Assembly (NCBI GenBank): GCA_900618425.1
Contig: UZAN01042601.1
Span: 1-45,153, forward strand
Direction of reading: 5' to 3'
Origin: Echinostoma caproni
Taxonomy: Eukaryota > Platyhelminthes > Trematoda > Plagiorchiida > Echinostomatidae
Length of the DNA stretch: 45,153 nucleotides
In this document: positions 23,601-35,300 of the stretch, piece by piece
Position numbering within the stretch: the first letter of the stretch is position 1
How the letters are laid out: every line of letters starts with the position of its first letter
Notes under the pieces: model-generated
Database searches by the model: none
Seen by the model: the letters and a program-made list of their open reading frames with translations, nothing else
What the model was told of the DNA's origin: nothing
Position numbers and translations under genes: made by a program

Positions 23601-25741
23601 TATATACGTATATATGCACGGTGAGGCGTAGAAAACGGATTTTAGTTCCATTCAGACTGGTCTAGTTATGGTTTTCTTTCCGTTATGCACAAAGCCCAGC
23701 GCTGGATCTTCTAAAGGCGATGGTCCGTCCATCGCTTCAGCTCCATAATACGTATTTTGCCCAGTTTTGTCCGTTTCACTTTTGACGTATTTTACTCTCA
23801 ACTATCATGATATTTCTATTTGTAAAATTGTATTGATTGTGCCTGATCAGTGGGTTGAATGTGATTAGTTGATCAAGCCCCGAAACCGGAACAGTGAGAA
23901 ACGCAGTATGGTTATCTGTTTTTCTTTCCAAGGGATGATCTGCAGAACATCTTTATCCGGATAGATTATCGTCATGTTGTATCGAGTTCATTCTGCATAC
24001 GGCAATCAGATCATTCAAGAATTAGACGAAAACTGCGTTTTCGGATAAGGTACATTTCAAAATTCCTTTTCCAGGGTTAGTAGTGAATCAAATGATGTTT
24101 AAACTGAAGGAAAATTGTCACTAGGGGCTTGCAAATCGATACAAAACGCATGAGACAGAGACAAAAAATAATAAATGATTTAAATGAGCATGCTTTCTAA
24201 TTTTCTTCAAACTCATTATTATTGCTAAAGACGTTAGATATATATATATATTCTGGAAATCGATCAAAAAAAATTTGGGGCAAAGGAAAATCCGTGTGCG
24301 ACTTACTAAATTGCATATATTCCGTAATGATTGGTGCTAAATCAGCTGAGACCGCATCCGTAAGGCAGACATTATGACCAGTATGATCTAACCGGAAAAT
24401 ATCCAAATAAGTTGAACCGGAGGAATAATTCGGGCCTGTTGATCCGTCGAGGTTCGTACATAGAGTACTGTCTAAGTATTTCTTGACTTTACGCATATAA
24501 GGCAGCAAAGATCCAATTCGGTGAAAAAATACCACAGCGTATCCATGTTTCAGGAAATATTCGGCTGAACTTGCTCCACGAGAACCGGTGCTGAAATCAA
24601 GCGATAACCGAACGAACAGACTGTACAACTAAGCAACAAGCCATCAAAACAGATAACCGAACCTGGCGGAACAATGCAAACGAATGATTGGTCGCTGCAC
24701 TTTGGACGTTAGCCGAGGACAAACAACCACTCATCCAAACCCATTCGACGATTTAACCTACCAATCGGGCATGCTCAAGGTCACACGTTGCTGACCAATC
24801 AATGACGAGTTTCAATCCAGATGTGCTCGGTTGGTATTCCAGTGCGATTGGTTACATGACCATGAATATGATAGGTTGGTTTGCGAGGATCAGCTGATAT
24901 TATCGTGCACCAATCGGAAGGGAAACATAAATAGGCTGTCAGATGACATGGTGATGTGCGATGCTAATATGGAGATCAGAAAATCAAGCCACAAATCAGT
25001 GGATGACCGCTTGTTCGATGATATGCCAAGCACGGAACAACGTTTCGATCTGTTTGGCATACCATAAACAGTTTCCGCATATTACATAATTGTACATCGT
25101 ATACGTATGTAAGAAAACGAAAGCATAAATGAAATAAATATCATACGGACTGAAACGTTATCCTTTGGTTCACCGGCAGAATTGAGGTGGAGCGATATAG
25201 CTAAAGATAGCGAAATTCTGAGATATATTGAATCATTTCTGACTTCAAGAGGAGATTAAGTGTCGGATTTGAATTTTATCATGTGATATCCATCTTTTTC
25301 GATGCATCGCATCAAGTGGCGACATGTATCAAGTGGTACAAATACCTGGTTGACTGGACACACCTCCGTTGACGAATGCATATTTTATTGGTGTATCATT
25401 TGAATTCAGTAAGACAACGACCAGTGAAATACTGCCAATCATGGACAAATCTATATGAATTTCTGTAGGACTACCGAAAAACTGATCGATCGCGTGACTC
25501 ACCTAAAATTGTCGATATACCTAACAACATGGGACTCAAGTGGAGCCAGTGTACCGCCTGAGGTGATCAATGCAACCCGTTGCACGTTTGGATCCAAGTT
25601 GGTCAGCCAGTGCTCCATGCGTGACATCCATTCGGTAAAACGCGGCACACAATCTGACGCGAGAGTATCCAACCACTTGTCCAAATCATTCATGCCCAAA
25701 GGGGTATTCGCGCAGCGATCTTCGAAATTTGCAGATTCCAT
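17620..25741 (-). CDS. PPCS: Phosphopantothenate-cysteine ligase (PPCS), four exons
   Basis: Exons 25503-25741, 24307-24590, 21466-21773 and 17620-17865 join in frame (phases 2, 1, 0) to 358 codons plus stop. Donors are GTGAGT, GTAAGT and GTAAGT; acceptors are TTTCAG, CCTCAG and TTTCAG. The enzyme couples 4'-phosphopantothenate to cysteine using a nucleotide triphosphate, the second step of coenzyme A synthesis, in the cytosol. Family motifs in order are VALITSGGT (residues 56-64), the VRYIDNF/STGSRGASSAEYF nucleotide-binding turn split by intron 1, LAAAVSDF (219-226) followed by HKI, WAPLAFLCSFK then LETD across intron 3, and LIVANQLD (300-307). Animal PPCS is usually about 310 residues; the extra length is in the N-terminal lead and between exons 2 and 3. 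No stop or frameshift interrupts it. The ATG at 25741 is the first in-frame Met of exon 1. Introns of 0.9, 2.5 and 3.6 kb carry repeats. Confidence 0.92.
18104..18345 (+). repeat. Hairpin-rich repeat with B-box-like motif, in PPCS intron 3
   Basis: This 240-bp G+C-rich block holds several small perfect hairpins in a row: GGACC-CTAT-GGTCC, ACCACCAA facing TTTGGTGGT, GACAGC-TTT-GCTGTC, and GGGG-TTC-GCCCC. GGTTCAATACC near 18216 resembles a pol III B box. Its right part (GATTCGCCACTCCAGGTCC...CAGCAGGTCCT) recurs in reverse at 22330-22415, and a shorter piece recurs in reverse at 18515-18570. This is a structured dispersed repeat, possibly tRNA-derived; the family is not identified. Confidence 0.55.
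18515..18570 (-). repeat. Fragment of the hairpin-rich repeat, inverted
   Basis: GACTGTTCGCCCTCAAGCC, then GGAAACATTAGG and GGTGACTGAG, match the reverse complement of the right half of the repeat at 18104-18345 and the copy at 22330-22415. Confidence 0.4.
19359..19372 (+). repeat. Homopolymer run of 14 G
   Basis: Uninterrupted G tract in PPCS intron 3, directly after a GTAAGTAC sequence that resembles a splice donor but is not used by the gene on the other strand. Confidence 0.95.
20650..21320 (-). mobile_element. RTE-like non-LTR retrotransposon, 3' end with 3' UTR
   Basis: On the minus strand the reading starts with a VRPVLLYGTETW block (near 21240), continues through a degenerate FERRCLRSIARI-like block, then SRRAMFAEAGSEW, GGQAKTWQEDM and RLPGWGPRD (near 20860). 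These are the conserved C-terminal blocks of trematode RTE-type polymerases. The remaining 200 bases down to 20650 are a 3' UTR that recurs at 33015-33200, 44215-44400 and 44985-45153. Frameshifts interrupt the coding part. It lies in PPCS intron 3 in the same direction as the gene. Confidence 0.8.
22330..22415 (-). repeat. Fragment of the hairpin-rich repeat, inverted
   Basis: The reverse complement contains GGTTCGCCACTCCAAGTCC and AGTAGGTCCTCCTGAC. It matches the right part of the repeat at 18104-18345 at clear but imperfect similarity. It lies in PPCS intron 2. Confidence 0.5.
22420..24237. other. Intronic stretch of PPCS, nothing recognised
   Basis: A+T-rich intron 2 sequence. Open frames here lack motifs and splice support. 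A purine-rich strand bias is visible at about 22920-23280. Confidence 0.4.
24238..24251. repeat. Short (TA)n tract
   Basis: Seven TA units just inside PPCS intron 2, about 56 bases past the donor of exon 2. Confidence 0.8.
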
Positions 25742-26337
25742 AATTTACCCACGTGGATTTGGATATCATGCCATTAAGGACATAAGTACCGGCTTCTGAA
25801 GCTGAAATCCGTACGAGAAAACGGACTGAAATTTATCATAGTCCAAAACGCACGAACCGATTCAGTCACGGAAACACAATAATAGTAACCAAATCACGAA
25901 TTTTGGAAACAAGCTGGACCCGATTGTACATAATTCCGAACAGAACGAAATTAAGGGATGGAAATTTGAATAATTGTCTGGATTGGAGGGATGCGTAAAC
26001 AAGTAATAAAAGGCATTCACAGGCCACATTCCTCGTCAATCACTTCGACAGACATAAGGTGAACGTTATGACCTTAGGGTATAGTACACCTTACGCCACG
26101 CAGGGGTTAAGATCGATAAGGATGAAAACGTAGCCCGGGGCTGGTGACCTCAATGCCGAGGAAAAAAAATTGTCAGTTTACAAGAAACGGTTAGTGGACA
26201 ATTTGAACACCTGACGATTTTTATCCTCGTCCTTGGAAGTAAGCAGACGTTGATTTATCGAGTAATGGATGGGAATTTGTCAATTAGCTAGGACGAGATC
26301 ATCTCCGGGAGTAAAAGCCTTCATCAGACCCCCGATG

Positions 26338-26901
26338 NNNNNNNNNNNNNNNNNNNNNNNNNNNNNNNNNNNNNNNNNNNNNNNNNNNNNNNNNNNNNNN
26401 NNNNNNNNNNNNNNNNNNNNNNNNNNNNNNNNNNNNNNNNNNNNNNNNNNNNNNNNNNNNNNNNNNNNNNNNNNNNNNNNNNNNNNNNNNNNNNNNNNNN
26501 NNNNNNNNNNNNNNNNNNNNNNNNNNNNNNNNNNNNNNNNNNNNNNNNNNNNNNNNNNNNNNNNNNNNNNNNNNNNNNNNNNNNNNNNNNNNNNNNNNNN
26601 NNNNNNNNNNNNNNNNNNNNNNNNNNNNNNNNNNNNNNNNNNNNNNNNNNNNNNNNNNNNNNNNNNNNNNNNNNNNNNNNNNNNNNNNNNNNNNNNNNNN
26701 NNNNNNNNNNNNNNNNNNNNNNNNNNNNNNNNNNNNNNNNNNNNNNNNNNNNNNNNNNNNNNNNNNNNNNNNNNNNNNNNNNNNNNNNNNNNNNNNNNNN
26801 NNNNNNNNNNNNNNNNNNNNNNNNNNNNNNNNNNNNNNNNNNNNNNNNNNNNNNNNNNNNNNNNNNNNNNNNNNNNNNNNNNNNNNNNNNNNNNNNNNNN
26901 N
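26338..26901. other. Assembly gap (564 N)
   Basis: Run of N followed directly by ten G. Any open frame across it is meaningless. The gap size may be an estimate. Confidence 0.99.
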
Positions 26902-26929
26902 GGGGGGGGGGAAACTGCTACCAGTTAAG

Positions 26930-26999
26930 TATGGGGTCGATCTCTTCTAGAGTTCAGTGAACATTAGTTCACTGAACTCTAGAAGAGATCGACCCCATA
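26930..26999. repeat. Perfect 33-bp inverted repeat with 4-base loop beside the gap
   Basis: Arms 26930-26962 and 26967-26999 are exact reverse complements around ATTA. It sits 28 bases from the N gap and a poly-G run. Such a perfect hairpin next to a gap is most simply an assembly or read artefact, though a recent fold-back duplication is possible. Confidence 0.9.
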
Positions 27000-27278
27000 T
27001 TTACGAAACTCCACTGTTTAGTTATGGAAACAAGTAGCCTACGCTTTTAGGCTTAAAACGGTGAACCACAGAAAGCCTCGATAATAATGAAGATTGACAT
27101 TGAGAAAGATGAGAATGCGATACACGACAACAGCGGACCACTAGGCGACGGGGGCTTGTTGAGAATCGGCGGATTACGCATCACTGAGACTGGAGAATTA
27201 AGAAGAATGTTATTAGGTACCAATGGGTATTGAACTCTGTCCCATCAATGAAAACTGAAGCGTTTCTACAGTACACGG

Positions 27279-27302
27279 ATATATATATATATATATATAT
27301 AT
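27279..27302. repeat. (AT)n microsatellite
   Basis: Twelve AT units, uninterrupted. Confidence 0.9.
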
Positions 27303-28240
27303 TCATTTGCGTTTGACGAGCCCTAGTTTGGATTGAAACGCTACAATAAACATTTTACAACGCCTCCATTCTTTCTTGAAATATATAAATATCTGTATTC
27401 TCATCTCGTTCGAACCATTTCTCCGTTAGTTTGTATCACAATCAGACATGTACTTCAATGCGCCAATTCTTTTTCGGTGACTTTGTAATTCTAACTTTTT
27501 GAACAATGTAATCACAACTGCAACATCATATGACCTCCATCGTTAGATAGTTCCAAGATAAGAGACGGAGTGAATAGTACAAATAACAAAAAGTTAATGA
27601 ATCAGGTTATGTAACTGCTCAAATTTCTGTTAAACTCATCAGAATGTTTTTCTGCCTATGGAAAAGGATAGCAGGCAGGGTGAGTCGGTGCAGAAATCGA
27701 AATGGAATCCGTTATTCGGAGCACGGTGTGTGTGGAATCACCCAATCATGTGTTCAAAAAACAACCCGTATAACTGAGCCTGACCGTTCATTTTAAAGTC
27801 ATCTAAAAAGCCAAACGATTCCACAAGATGAGCAATCAGTGCGCATCGCATTAGATTAAAATATGCAATTTGTCCATGCTTTGCACTTCATGGATTCAGT
27901 TCTTTCCTCGCGGATAAATTTGATTTCTAACGATCGAAACAAAACCATTGCTCAATCGCCCTAAAACACATACACACAAACAACTATGAAGTAGGGCACT
28001 AAGCAGCAGTAATAACAGACCTGAATGTGAGGAGTGCTGATGACTGGATGACGTGGTATCGATAAGAGAAAACAAGTCATATATAAGAAAGGACGCACAA
28101 CTTAGGTGTATTGATAAAACCTGCTAGTCGATATTACTTACACCATCATTTACCATAATACAGGGGCAGTTCAATGGGGATTGTGAGGTGTATTTCGATC
28201 ATACAACAGGCATGGGACGGAGAATGGTATGTGTGTGTTG

Positions 28241-28256
28241 GGGGGGGGGGGGGGGN
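28241..28256 (+). repeat. Run of 15 G ending in N
   Basis: G homopolymer preceded by a GT run. The N at its end suggests sequencing trouble, so its length is unsure. Confidence 0.9.
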
Positions 28257-28574
28257 TGGTCGAAGAAAGAAGGACAATGACGAGCAAGGTCAGTTTGTCA
28301 ACCGATCGGTCGGTCAAGCAACGACAGTCACGAGTTCCAAAGCGGAGGATCCCCGACAAACACTCACATGGATTGATCACGAAGGGAATACATAAGCGGA
28401 GAAGGGCAGTTAACTGCACAGAAATTCGACTCAAATAAGTCGAACGCGTGCGATAGAGGGGAGGGGTGAACAAGGCGCATAGCGATCCAGATAAACACTA
28501 TTCGATACCTGTTATGTGGTCAGTCAAGAGCGAAAACAGAGAAACACTTCAGGGAAAATAGAACAGCAGACCAA

Positions 28575-28591
28575 CCGATCGATCGATCGAT
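28575..28591. repeat. (GATC)n short tandem repeat
   Basis: Four consecutive GATC units. Confidence 0.8.
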
Positions 28592-29324
28592 AGAATCGCA
28601 GTGAAACGCTGTACAAAAAAACCAAAAGCAAAAAATAATCAAAGCATCGAAGTCAAAAGGATTGTAAATGGTTGATTTACACGATAGGAAACGTGGGAAT
28701 CGAAGACTCAGATGATGTGGATACAATCTCCACAAAGTTCTATGTGCGTATGCGCGTTTTTACGATGAGTGGTGTGTGTGGGTATGAAAGGGACGGATAG
28801 GCCAACGCTGAGCGCCAAAGAACGCGCGGACCGGCGGTTGAGAGCAAACTAGTGAGACGAAGGCACTCACAATGCTGAAAATGTCACACGCATCACTTAA
28901 GCAACAAAAGGAATAATCGGAGGTGAGAGTTACGAGGGGATGGGCGTCGAGCGAACGGGTAGGCGAGCCACAGGACTAGATCAGGGGAGTGGTTATAACA
29001 GTCATATTATATCTTGGTGACCAATGGACGCATGTACAGCCGACGAAAACCGTGGATATATAGAAAATGAGCGTGAATCTTGAAAAAATAACAGTAAACA
29101 AAGTCCCGGGGAGAAAATACACGAGACCACTGTACAACGCATAGGTGAATAGAACCACACGATATGCGCCATGTCACATATAAGCACATAAACGCATTTG
29201 CATTTCGTGCGGGGAAGCCCACTCACTAGCGGGTTTTTAACGAGGTCATGAAGAGGATGAAACGATGTTGCGTGAGTGCGCAAGGAAGATGATTAACCTA
29301 GAGGAAACAAGCCTCACAAATGAC

Positions 29325-32300
29325 TCAGTTGGTTGTGGAAAGAATGCTTCGAATTGCTGCGTCGATGTCCGGATCTTCGGAATGCTGCATACCAACCGTC
29401 AATCCTCCGGGTCCGTTGTCCGGGGTTCGTAGCGGGTTTCTTCCAGAGTTCTCTGGGATCTGTGTATATAACGAAATGAACAAGATCATCACAAATTTAG
29501 ATCGTAGTNGTTATAAAAAAAGGTTAAAAGTCACAGAAAACTTCCAGTCCATGTTGTCTGAGGAGATATGAGCTATCCAAATCGGGGAAGCTACATGGAA
29601 ACAACTCAAATTCTAAGGTATATGTGATTTATAAAGAAATACTGTTGCATTGTATCGCAGTTTTTAAATCACATATTTCAACACAGATTTGGCAGTGAAC
29701 CAGTTTAACCTTTACAGTTAGACTAAACCTTGGATTCACTCATTCTAACGAGCACACATTTACAGCTTTTCTGATTAAACCTTCATGAAAGTAAATCAAT
29801 AAACATTTTAACAACTTGAAAAAAATTGTAAGTAACAAACAAAAAGTGCAATGGAGGGCGATTGAGTGCGAAACCTACCATGGACCCCGGAGCACTATCC
29901 AAAGAGGCATCCAATGTATCCGCACCTATCCCACCATCATCCTCTCCGTTTTCACCCATATCCATGTCCATGCCTTCTTCACGCATCAATTCTTGCCACA
30001 GATTGTACGTCTCCTCGAACGCCACACATTTGTCCCGGCTACGTTTGCTCACACCGACGACCGAACCGCCACGTTGCTGTCCAGCATGTAAGCACGCATA
30101 ACTACCATTTGTAACACCCATTGGATCAGAGCCGACTGAACCACGTGACTGTCGTGTGCCTAGACCAAGCAGCAGATCTGCCTCGACATCGTCAGACATT
30201 ACATCTACATCATCCTCGTCTAATTCAGGTCGTTGCCGGTGTACACAATTATCACCATCGTCATTAGGGATGCAGACAGATGCCTGGTCTGCATTCTCTT
30301 TCCCCGGACTTGATAGCAGTTGTTCATCCTTTGAGCCGTTTTCGTGAGTATCAGACGGGTATTTAGACTCATCCATCGGTGACTGCGAATCATTCTCGGT
30401 CGCTGGCAGATCAAGGGAGGCGTACGAAGCACGTCCATTGGAATCAAATACAAGCGGACGTAAGAAAGCCAACGGGCCAAGCATGGATTGCCAAGCGGGC
30501 GATAGGACCGAAGTGGCATGCCGCAAATAACCCCCTTTGCGATCGGTTGCCGGGTTCGGCGAATCTATTTTCCGAACTGCATCACCATTGAAGTTCGTCT
30601 TTGACTCCCTTAAAACGTCGTCCTCGCTTTCAGCCAAAACCTCGGAGAAATCCTGTCTTTCTGAGGCCAACACGTCACGATCCAAATCAAGAGCCATCTG
30701 TGCGAGGAGAAGTCTATCTTCAACTGGTGGTTGCAATTGTTCCTGTCAATGGGAGAACAGAGGTAAGGAGCATGTGAACGTATCAATAAACGGATATTTT
30801 AATTATCAGGCACAGAATACTAATTGAACACAGATAAGCGAAATAGGAGATAGTTGAAACCAGTCTTTTGAATAAGCTGAGCAAAGGTGTATGGACAAGA
30901 AGAACGTGACCACCAGGAATAAGATTCACAAGCGAGTCCCGAATCGAGCAATAGGAACACGGGAGAGGAGCTCTGAATTTGAGCGTCCATCCAGATTCTG
31001 ATTAGAACAACACCGATTCAAAAACGACAAGTCTTTCTTAACCACAGAACATTCTTGTTTGTGGCGGAGGGAAATACCTGAGTCGAGATGACATGGAACC
31101 GCAGCGCCTAGGCGGCACTGATCCCAGATATTCATAGAGCTCAGTTCTTCCCGAGCATGAGAGAACAGTTTAGAAGTGATAAGTAAAAGCGGAAATAGAC
31201 AATCCAGTCTCCTGTCACTCATTTTATTAATTGTTTGCGTTCGCGGTAATATTTGACTGAGTTTATGCCCTGACAAAGATGAAAAAAGTACTGAAAACAG
31301 AACGATACCGCACGCTGACACTTGACTGAATAGGTGAATTTACATACCATGGTTTGCCTAAAAAGCAATGCATCCACGGCCCGGATGGTTTGACGCTTCC
31401 TTTCAAACAGCAAGGCGATCGAGGTGTCCAAGACCTTTTCCACTGAAAACAAAACCACAGACAAAATCAATCATATAACGTGCGCAAAACAAATGGGAGC
31501 AAGCTAGGCTGAATAACGACACCGAATCCGGTTAAAGGAAAACAAACTAATGATTCACGGCTCACCCTTATTCAAAGCCTCTTCTGTATTATCTGCATCA
31601 CGAAGAACGTGATACGATGCCAAGGTTTGCAGCAATTCCGTGGGCAGTGGTGGCTTCTCCATATTCTCCATATCTAACGAGGGTTTTTCCACGGACGCCT
31701 TCAGATCGTGCGACAAACAGGCTCGCATACGACTGAGTCGGGCGGCCTAGAGGGACGAGTCAGAAAGTTAGATGAACTAATTCTCATCGGTATTGGAGGG
31801 ACAACAGAAATGAGAAATAAAAATGCAATACTCTGTACTGTAGTCCACAAAGGTGATCCGTTTTCCAAATAGAACATATTTCAGACTGTCTATAAATTTC
31901 TAACACTTGCCTACACAGTAAATTGGCTCATAATAGGCAGGTTTGTTGGTTTCGATCAAGTGTAGTGTATCAGGCGACGGTCACGCACGAAAGTTCAATA
32001 GCAGATGGGGCTGATGCAAAAGAAAACGCATATATCAATTCCTACCTGTTGCAGGGAAAGACCCAACACAGCACGAGTGGGCGGAGACGGAGCGGCCTGA
32101 ATAGGAGTCGGAGTTCGGATCGGTTGGGATGCAGTCACGTGGGACTGTTGCGGTTGAATATGGGATTGTTGTGGTTGAGCCGGTTGAATCGATGGAGGTG
32201 CTGCCTGTGGTGTACCAACCGATTGGGGGATCGGTTGTATACTAGTGGATTGGGTTGGTGTGGGTGATTGTTGTATGAGTGCACAGTTCGCTGGAAGGGA

Positions 32301-35300
32301 CATCGGTCCGGTTGAGCTGGGTACCATCACAGATTGCTGCATCACAAATGTCTGCGATCCGGATAAGGAGGGAGGGAAAGAGGAGAGGAACAGACCAGGC
32401 CCAGCAGTCCCGGTGTTACTGTTATTATTGCTGCCCATTGTGCCTGGGACGACAGCCGGACCAGAAACCGGCAGTGCAGAGACGGCGTGAGGGACAACGG
32501 TAGTCGCACCTGTTGGACCCAGATTAGATGCGAAAACTGAGGGGTGAGGAAAATAACAAGAAAACGATGAGGTAGATAAGGCGGTTCCAAATTTGAAATT
32601 ACGTTGACACGATGCAGAATCTATCGGTCCATCTACGATTGTATGGAAGTTATTGTGGTAATAAGCTTGGCGCAGGTCGGGCAACAGTGGAAACTGCATA
32701 GCTGCCCGAATAGTTAACAATTATTCTTTCTGCAAGATGACGAAAATGCACAATAAAAAACACAGAAATTCGTGAAATGTAATGATAGTATTGCCGGTTG
32801 TGTGACGCTCGTAGGCACACTATCCGGATATTCTGACAATACAAAAAATGCTCATTGGGTTAAATAATATTGCCCTTTAACGGTTCTCTAATAAGATCAG
32901 GACTAGGTGTATTACCTAACAATGACATTTGAGTTAAGATTTAGTAAACCAAAGGATGAAACGAATGGTCCGGATCAAAATGGGGGCTCATGTAAACAAT
33001 TTCCAGTTTTTCCAACTATTAACCATACACTTTCATGCCCGGTTTTGGTTATCCATCTGGATAAAGGAGTAGAATGAAGATTCAAATGTTGAGAGCAGAG
33101 TCAAATAGAAGATAGAGAATCCATATAGACTAGGGTTAAAAGAATAATTAGATGCACGAGCGCCAACCAACTATATAAATCAATGTCTCTAACCATCGGG
33201 TACGATCATCCCGAGGTTCCCATCCAAAGAGCCTAACAGGGCCTATGTGACCCAGTCTCCTGATTAAAGTCTTCATACCCTTGTGCCAGGTTTTATTTTG
33301 ACCAACTTTGGCTTTTTCCACCCACTACCTGCATCGGCAAACATCGTGCGTCGCGGTAACCTATTTGGTGGCATGCGTAACACAAGTGACCTTGATGAAA
33401 TGTAGGACGGAGTTCTTTATACGAGCGGAACTGAATAAGCATTTTATTCATTAACCCAATCATGCGAATGTTAAAGTTAAACTGCGCGAGGTTCGTTTGA
33501 TTGATGATTATAAACACCACGGATATGCTCCATTAAAGTCCAGGTAGTTGCTCAAGTTTCTTCTGGAGAATAACAAGGGAACTCATGACCCGATTGCGCA
33601 GACGAAAGTGAATTAGCTGACCTACTTCCCTGAGCAGAACACTAACAGTGTGAATAGAATTTTCATAAGAAAATTTATCGGCGAATGAGGGCGTGATGAA
33701 AGCGAGAGATATTTCGAGGACTTACTTGGAGTACCTGATCCCTGGGCAGTCATAGGTGACATGGCCAGAGCGGTAACTACACCCATCACAGGAGCAGTGG
33801 ATACACCTGCGGCGTTATTTGTCCCAACTGGAGCTCCGGCGGGAGTACACAATCCAGTAGCAGAGGGATTTACCGTGCCTCGTATCAACGATCCAGCCAT
33901 TCCCGTAGCTGGTTGGAGAACTGGTCTCGTTGCAACCAACCGCAACCCAGGAGCTGCTGCCTGACCAAAGGCATGTGTCTGCATTCCGATTGCATTAGGC
34001 TGAGTTGGAGCAAATGACTGAATTGGGCCTTGCAGTCGCATTGGTTGGGAAACCAGGGTAGGAGTTGGTCCGAATGCAGGATTTGGGTTGGATATTCCAG
34101 CTATATTAACCGACGGATTGGGAGCGACGAACATGCCAGGGCTTGCGGTGGTACTGGTGGTAGCGATCGAAGTTGTTGGGGTAGCTGCAGCCATGGCGAT
34201 TCGGGGACGGGAAGACATAAACCGATTTTGTTCTTGTTGCAGCACTGTGAGGATTTCAGCTTGCCGTTGCGATCGGACACTATAGAGTAGACGTTCCATA
34301 TCCGTTTTCTGGGCTCGGGTTAATCGTAACCGATATTGTTGTTGATTAAGTCGGAACTCAACTACAAATGTCTCTGCGGATGTTGGGTTAACGGAGGCTG
34401 GAAGTAAATTGTTTTTTGCGAGCATGTTTAGCAGCTCACGACGCTGAAAAATCGAAAACAAACAAAATGATTTATTGTAACTCCAATGAATAACGAAACA
34501 TGGAGATTTCTATATGATATTATTTATCGAATCGTAATATGCAGACTGGGCAGTAGGTATTTCCACAATAGATAGAATAGAACATGCGGCAGGTAATAGC
34601 CCAATATTGCACCACGGGAATAATATCACCAAAGCGAGAGCAAACAACTGGGAAAAGAATGACGCAGAGGAGCTATAAATAGTTTGGCATCCGCAGAAAG
34701 ATTCGTGTGTGAATTTTGAATTGAGTTCTGTTATTGCGCGTGCACGTAGAGGTTTATCAATCAGATGTGCTTGGAACACTTTAACAAGAACTATCACAGT
34801 ACGTTTTTTGCATATTCCATTGGACTGAGACCATCAGGCCGCAGTGATAGCGACCATTGCAGAAACAATGAAATCCTATAACAAAACACAAACCAATTGC
34901 TACACAGGCGATAGTAGAAGTATCCGTGGGGAGTTGTTTGATGTGTAGCTGTCAGATCAAACTGATGCGACAGTGCCAAAGCGAGCCTAAGACATCTGTT
35001 TCGTGCTTTTTGGGACTCGTCAGCAGCGCATATCATGCTTGTATCCCTGCCGCAAGTCAACTAATATACACAGATCCAGAGGTCTGTGAACTGGTGTGGA
35101 TAATACAAAAAGCTGTATAACAAATTGATTCACGTTACAGACGAAACATGATAGTGAATCGACAGTGCATCAATTGTGACACTTTTGAGGGGTGAAGCTT
35201 GTATAGTTATCAACAGGACAGAAAGAAACGATGTAAAGAAAAGCCGGTACATAGTCCATAAAGTTACTGCTATTATTATGGAATAGCGCAAGGAAAACGG

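Larger units (their letters stand above)
27000..29324. other. Spacer between PPCS and the GLTSCR1-like gene, no gene seen
   Basis: Contains an AT microsatellite (27279-27302), a G tract ending in N (28241-28256) and a GATC run near 28575-28591. The 3' UTR of the GLTSCR1-like gene should begin just below 29325 on the minus strand. Open frames here show no family motif. Confidence 0.5.

Noticed and set aside
24831..25067. 78-codon plus-strand frame in PPCS intron 1, with several CCAAT/ATTGG motifs nearby
   Set aside because: No family motif; five short motifs in about 230 bases are suggestive of a promoter but not enough to call one.
26269..26928. 219-codon open frame
   Set aside because: Almost all of it is the N gap.
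29816..30827. Several plus-strand open frames of 60-96 codons
   Set aside because: Antisense shadows of the 288-codon exon of the GLTSCR1-like gene.
33761..34290. Plus-strand frames of 65-86 codons
   Set aside because: Shadows of exon 5 of the GLTSCR1-like gene, kept open by its biased composition.
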